The notes below the pieces were generated by a model that had not been told where the DNA came from, made no database searches, and saw nothing but the letters and a program-made list of their open reading frames with translations. Both the position numbers and the translations under genes were made by a program. Below, piece after piece: positions 5,746-7,188 of a DNA stretch of 7,188 nucleotides (positions within the stretch are counted from its first letter, which is position 1; the number at the start of each line of letters is the position of its first letter). This stretch comes from JBFKOL01 sp041628815 (GTDB lineage Bacteria > Bacteroidota > Bacteroidia > Chitinophagales > Saprospiraceae), in NCBI GenBank assembly GCA_041628815.1, contig JBFKOL010000223.1, forward strand, positions 1-7,188, read 5' to 3'.

Positions 5746-6583
5746 AATTTTTTGCGCTATATAAAAATAAAAACATCGAGTGTTCTACCCACATAATGTC
5801 CTTCATCACCCCAAACCTCACGAAGAATTACAGCGCGCGTTACTGTCAAGTTGGCTGATGCGTGCGACAAGGCAAGAAGCTCTGATTCTTTATGGGATAA
5901 CGCGATTTTTTGATTTTCAAGGCACAGCGACATTCGCGCTTTATCAAATTGCGCAGAATCAAATCGAACAATTCTTAATTTCTGCCCTTTATCATCATCT
6001 GCCCCAGATGTATTTTTTTCCGGATTGAAATGGCAACCAGTCCCCCGAGCAGTACTAATGGAATGACGAGCATTGCTGGTTTTGACGCATGGTTGCTTTA
6101 CCCGGTCTCAAGAGGACCGATGAAGGAACTGTTTGTCTGATCAATCAGGGTGATGTATAAGGTGTATTTACCTTCAGGCAATATACGCCCCTGGCATGCC
6201 ACCTTGCCGGGAGGGAGAGCAGGGCTGACCTCGTAGCTGTGAACCACTTCATACGACGAATCCAGAATTGTCTCAACAAGGTAATGTGAAGACCATTCAG
6301 GCACCATAAAACGGCCCACCGTAGTTGGGCTTTTTGCAGGATCAAGATCCAATGATGATTCGAAATCGATCTGGTAACGTTCATTTTGCTTTTCAATGGG
6401 TAAAACCCGCGAAGTAAATTCATCGTGGTTTTTTAACACTTCATGGCCAATGGATCTCATGACCATCTTGATGCTTTTCTCCTTCAACGTCTCGATCATG
6501 TCACTATCAGCACTTGATGGAATAGATAGCAATGTACTGACAACAATGAGAGCCAGAATTTTAAGAGGTGTATGAGTGGTCAT
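5679..6583 (-). pseudogene. Broken membrane-anchored winged-helix transcriptional regulator
   Basis: Read from the ATG at 6583, this stretch gives in order: a signal peptide (about 1-25, cleavage near SSA), a periplasmic domain containing MVMRSIGHEVL, TSRVLPIE and VVHSYEVS, a TAA stop at 6098-6100, then in the same frame a membrane helix (AMLVIPLVLLGGLVAISIRKK). A 7-base homopolymer follows (6013-6019); adding one base restores RKKNTSGADDDKGQKLRIV. The new frame encodes an OmpR/PhoB-type winged helix: LSHKESELL, then VILREVWGDEGHYVGRTLDV, a TAG at 5757-5759, RKKLERIKSVKI, and TARGEGYRLVLI before the final TAA at 5679-5681. The order and motifs match a Bacteroidota class of membrane-bound one-component regulators in which a periplasmic sensor is joined through one helix to a cytoplasmic DNA-binding domain. 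The reconstructed length (about 300 residues) is normal. With two stops and one frameshift, it is most likely a pseudogene; sequencing error could explain the homopolymer but hardly all three. Confidence 0.82.
6098..6583 (-). CDS. Surviving exported N-terminal fragment of the broken regulator
   Basis: This is the uninterrupted 161-residue part of the decayed regulator, from the ATG at 6583 to the TAA at 6098-6100. A TTG nine codons upstream (6610) is in frame but would place extra residues before the signal peptide. Residues about 7-22 are hydrophobic, with cleavage likely after SSA at 25. The mature part is a single periplasmic domain with LKEKSIKMVMRSIGHEVL (33-50), TSRVLPIE (57-64), and a beta-rich second half ending in FIGPLETG. 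If expressed it would be secreted to the periplasm without its membrane anchor or DNA-binding domain, so it could not regulate transcription in the usual way. An automated annotation would probably call it a hypothetical protein. It has no visible lesion of its own. Confidence 0.55.
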   Translation of the reverse strand: MTTHTPLKILALIVVSTLLSIPSSADSDMIETLKEKSIKMVMRSIGHEVLKNHDEFTSRVLPIEKQNERYQIDFESSLDLDPAKSPTTVGRFMVPEWSSHYLVETILDSSYEVVHSYEVSPALPPGKVACQGRILPEGKYTLYITLIDQTNSSFIGPLETG

Positions 6584-6746
6584 ATTTAATACGATTGATC
6601 TGCCGGGCAATCTCTTGACGGTTGTGATCTTTTACATCAATTTTACATTAGTTTAGATAGATCATAACGACCAAGTATGGTTTGCCCATACCTTTATTGG
6701 ACGCAGACCACTCGAGGATTATTTTTCTATTGCAAAGATTCAATCA
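6584..6746. promoter_or_regulatory. Divergent intergenic region between the broken regulator and the right-edge gene
   Basis: These 163 bases separate two divergent starts and should hold promoters for both. It is AT-rich. TACCTTTA near 6689 is one mismatch from the -7 consensus TAnnTTTG on the plus strand but has no TTG at the right distance. No operator repeat is evident. Regulators of this type may act on a neighbouring gene, but that is only a guess here. Confidence 0.3.
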
Positions 6747-7188
6747 ATGATTCGAAATAAATATCCATTTATCTTAACGGCACTGTCTTTCCTGTTGGCG
6801 CCATTAGGGGCACATACGCAGAATGATTCGGCAAATGATTTCCATTACGCGGTCCACCGAATATATGCACCCATTTCACTGGCCAGTGATGCACTGCGTG
6901 AAGCGATGACGGTAGCCGACCTTAACCCCTATTTTAAAGAGTCGTGGATAAGGGAATATGTGTCTGTAGAAATGACTGCCCAACACAATACAATAGAAAG
7001 CAAAGCCTGGAGTAAGAACGGACTGCTCAGCCGCGAACAAAAAGACCTGATGACTTCCGCCGATACGGGATCCGAGATCTCGATAGTCGTCCGCTACATA
7101 CCTGAAAACAGCTTGTCCCAAAATGATGCAAAGGAGTTTCCATTTTCATTCTCCATAACACCGGAAAACGAAGCTGTCCACCCGGGAG
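6747..7188 (+). CDS. Exported protein, N-terminal part only, runs off the right edge
   Basis: An open frame starts at the ATG at 6747 and remains open to the end of the window: 147 codons, no stop, C-terminus missing. Residues 1-25 are a signal peptide (MIRNKYPFILTALSFLLAPL, then GAHTQ). The mature part begins with DFHYAVHRIYAPISLASDAL, has ADLNPYFKESWIREYVSVEM near 56-75, then TIESKAWSKNGLLSREQKDL and SEISIVVRYIPENSL, and reaches FPFSFSITPENEAVHPG at the edge. The alternating strands, the 'LSREQKDLM' turn and the final 'SFSITPENEA' resemble the periplasmic region of uncharacterised Bacteroidota proteins that sometimes continue into a TonB-like C-terminal domain. That is a recollection, not a demonstrated match. 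It is divergent from the decayed regulator. It is certainly coding; the function is unknown. Confidence 0.7.
   Translation, partial: MIRNKYPFILTALSFLLAPLGAHTQNDSANDFHYAVHRIYAPISLASDALREAMTVADLNPYFKESWIREYVSVEMTAQHNTIESKAWSKNGLLSREQKDLMTSADTGSEISIVVRYIPENSLSQNDAKEFPFSFSITPENEAVHPG

Noticed and set aside
5780..6028. 82-codon plus-strand frame
   Set aside because: It lies antisense to the membrane helix and winged-helix region of the decayed regulator, whose minus-strand translation shows clear family motifs; the plus-strand peptide shows none.

Overview
The window looks like chromosomal DNA of a Bacteroidota bacterium, probably of the Saprospiria/Cytophagia/Flavobacteriia kind. The evidence is a set of protein families largely confined to that phylum: DUF6090, DUF4199, a signal-anchored 'membrane one-component' regulator with a C-terminal winged helix, and an orphan CheR-like methyltransferase. 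Base composition is moderate, gaps are loose, and I see no classical Shine-Dalgarno pattern. No rRNA, tRNA, CRISPR array or transposase gene is visible. Family names come from memory of sequence patterns; no search was run.

Layout. Positions 1-347 hold no convincing gene. The first ~130 bases contain a 20-nt imperfect tandem repeat and several hairpins, including a perfect stem with a GAAA loop. On the minus strand, 348-971 encodes an exported, probably outer-membrane protein, and 1099-1605 encodes a four-helix DUF4199 inner-membrane protein. Positions 1606-2052 are a poor gap with short open stretches, among them a one-helix peptide (1629-1754) and a 69-codon frame (1861-2070), both minus. 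Four genes then run on the plus strand: a DUF4198-like exported protein with a His-rich loop and C-terminal membrane anchor (2053-2991), a DUF6090 protein (3053-3787), a CheR-type methyltransferase (3881-4687) and a putative lipoprotein of unknown function (4778-5536). The gaps between them are 61 to 93 bases.

The most informative region is 5679-6583 on the minus strand. Read across two in-frame stops and one frameshift in a 7-base homopolymer, it gives a nearly complete regulator: signal peptide, periplasmic domain, transmembrane helix and OmpR/PhoB-type winged-helix DNA-binding domain with its normal C-terminus. It appears to be a decayed or misread membrane-bound transcription factor. Only the signal peptide plus periplasmic domain (6098-6583) remains as an uninterrupted frame. 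Divergent from it, a further exported protein begins at 6747 and runs off the right edge.

The genes do not form an obvious single pathway. Most encode envelope proteins, but no operon logic ties them together. I do not see a clear new multi-gene system here. The items most worth a check are the broken regulator, the structured element at the left edge and the orphan methyltransferase with an altered CheR motif.
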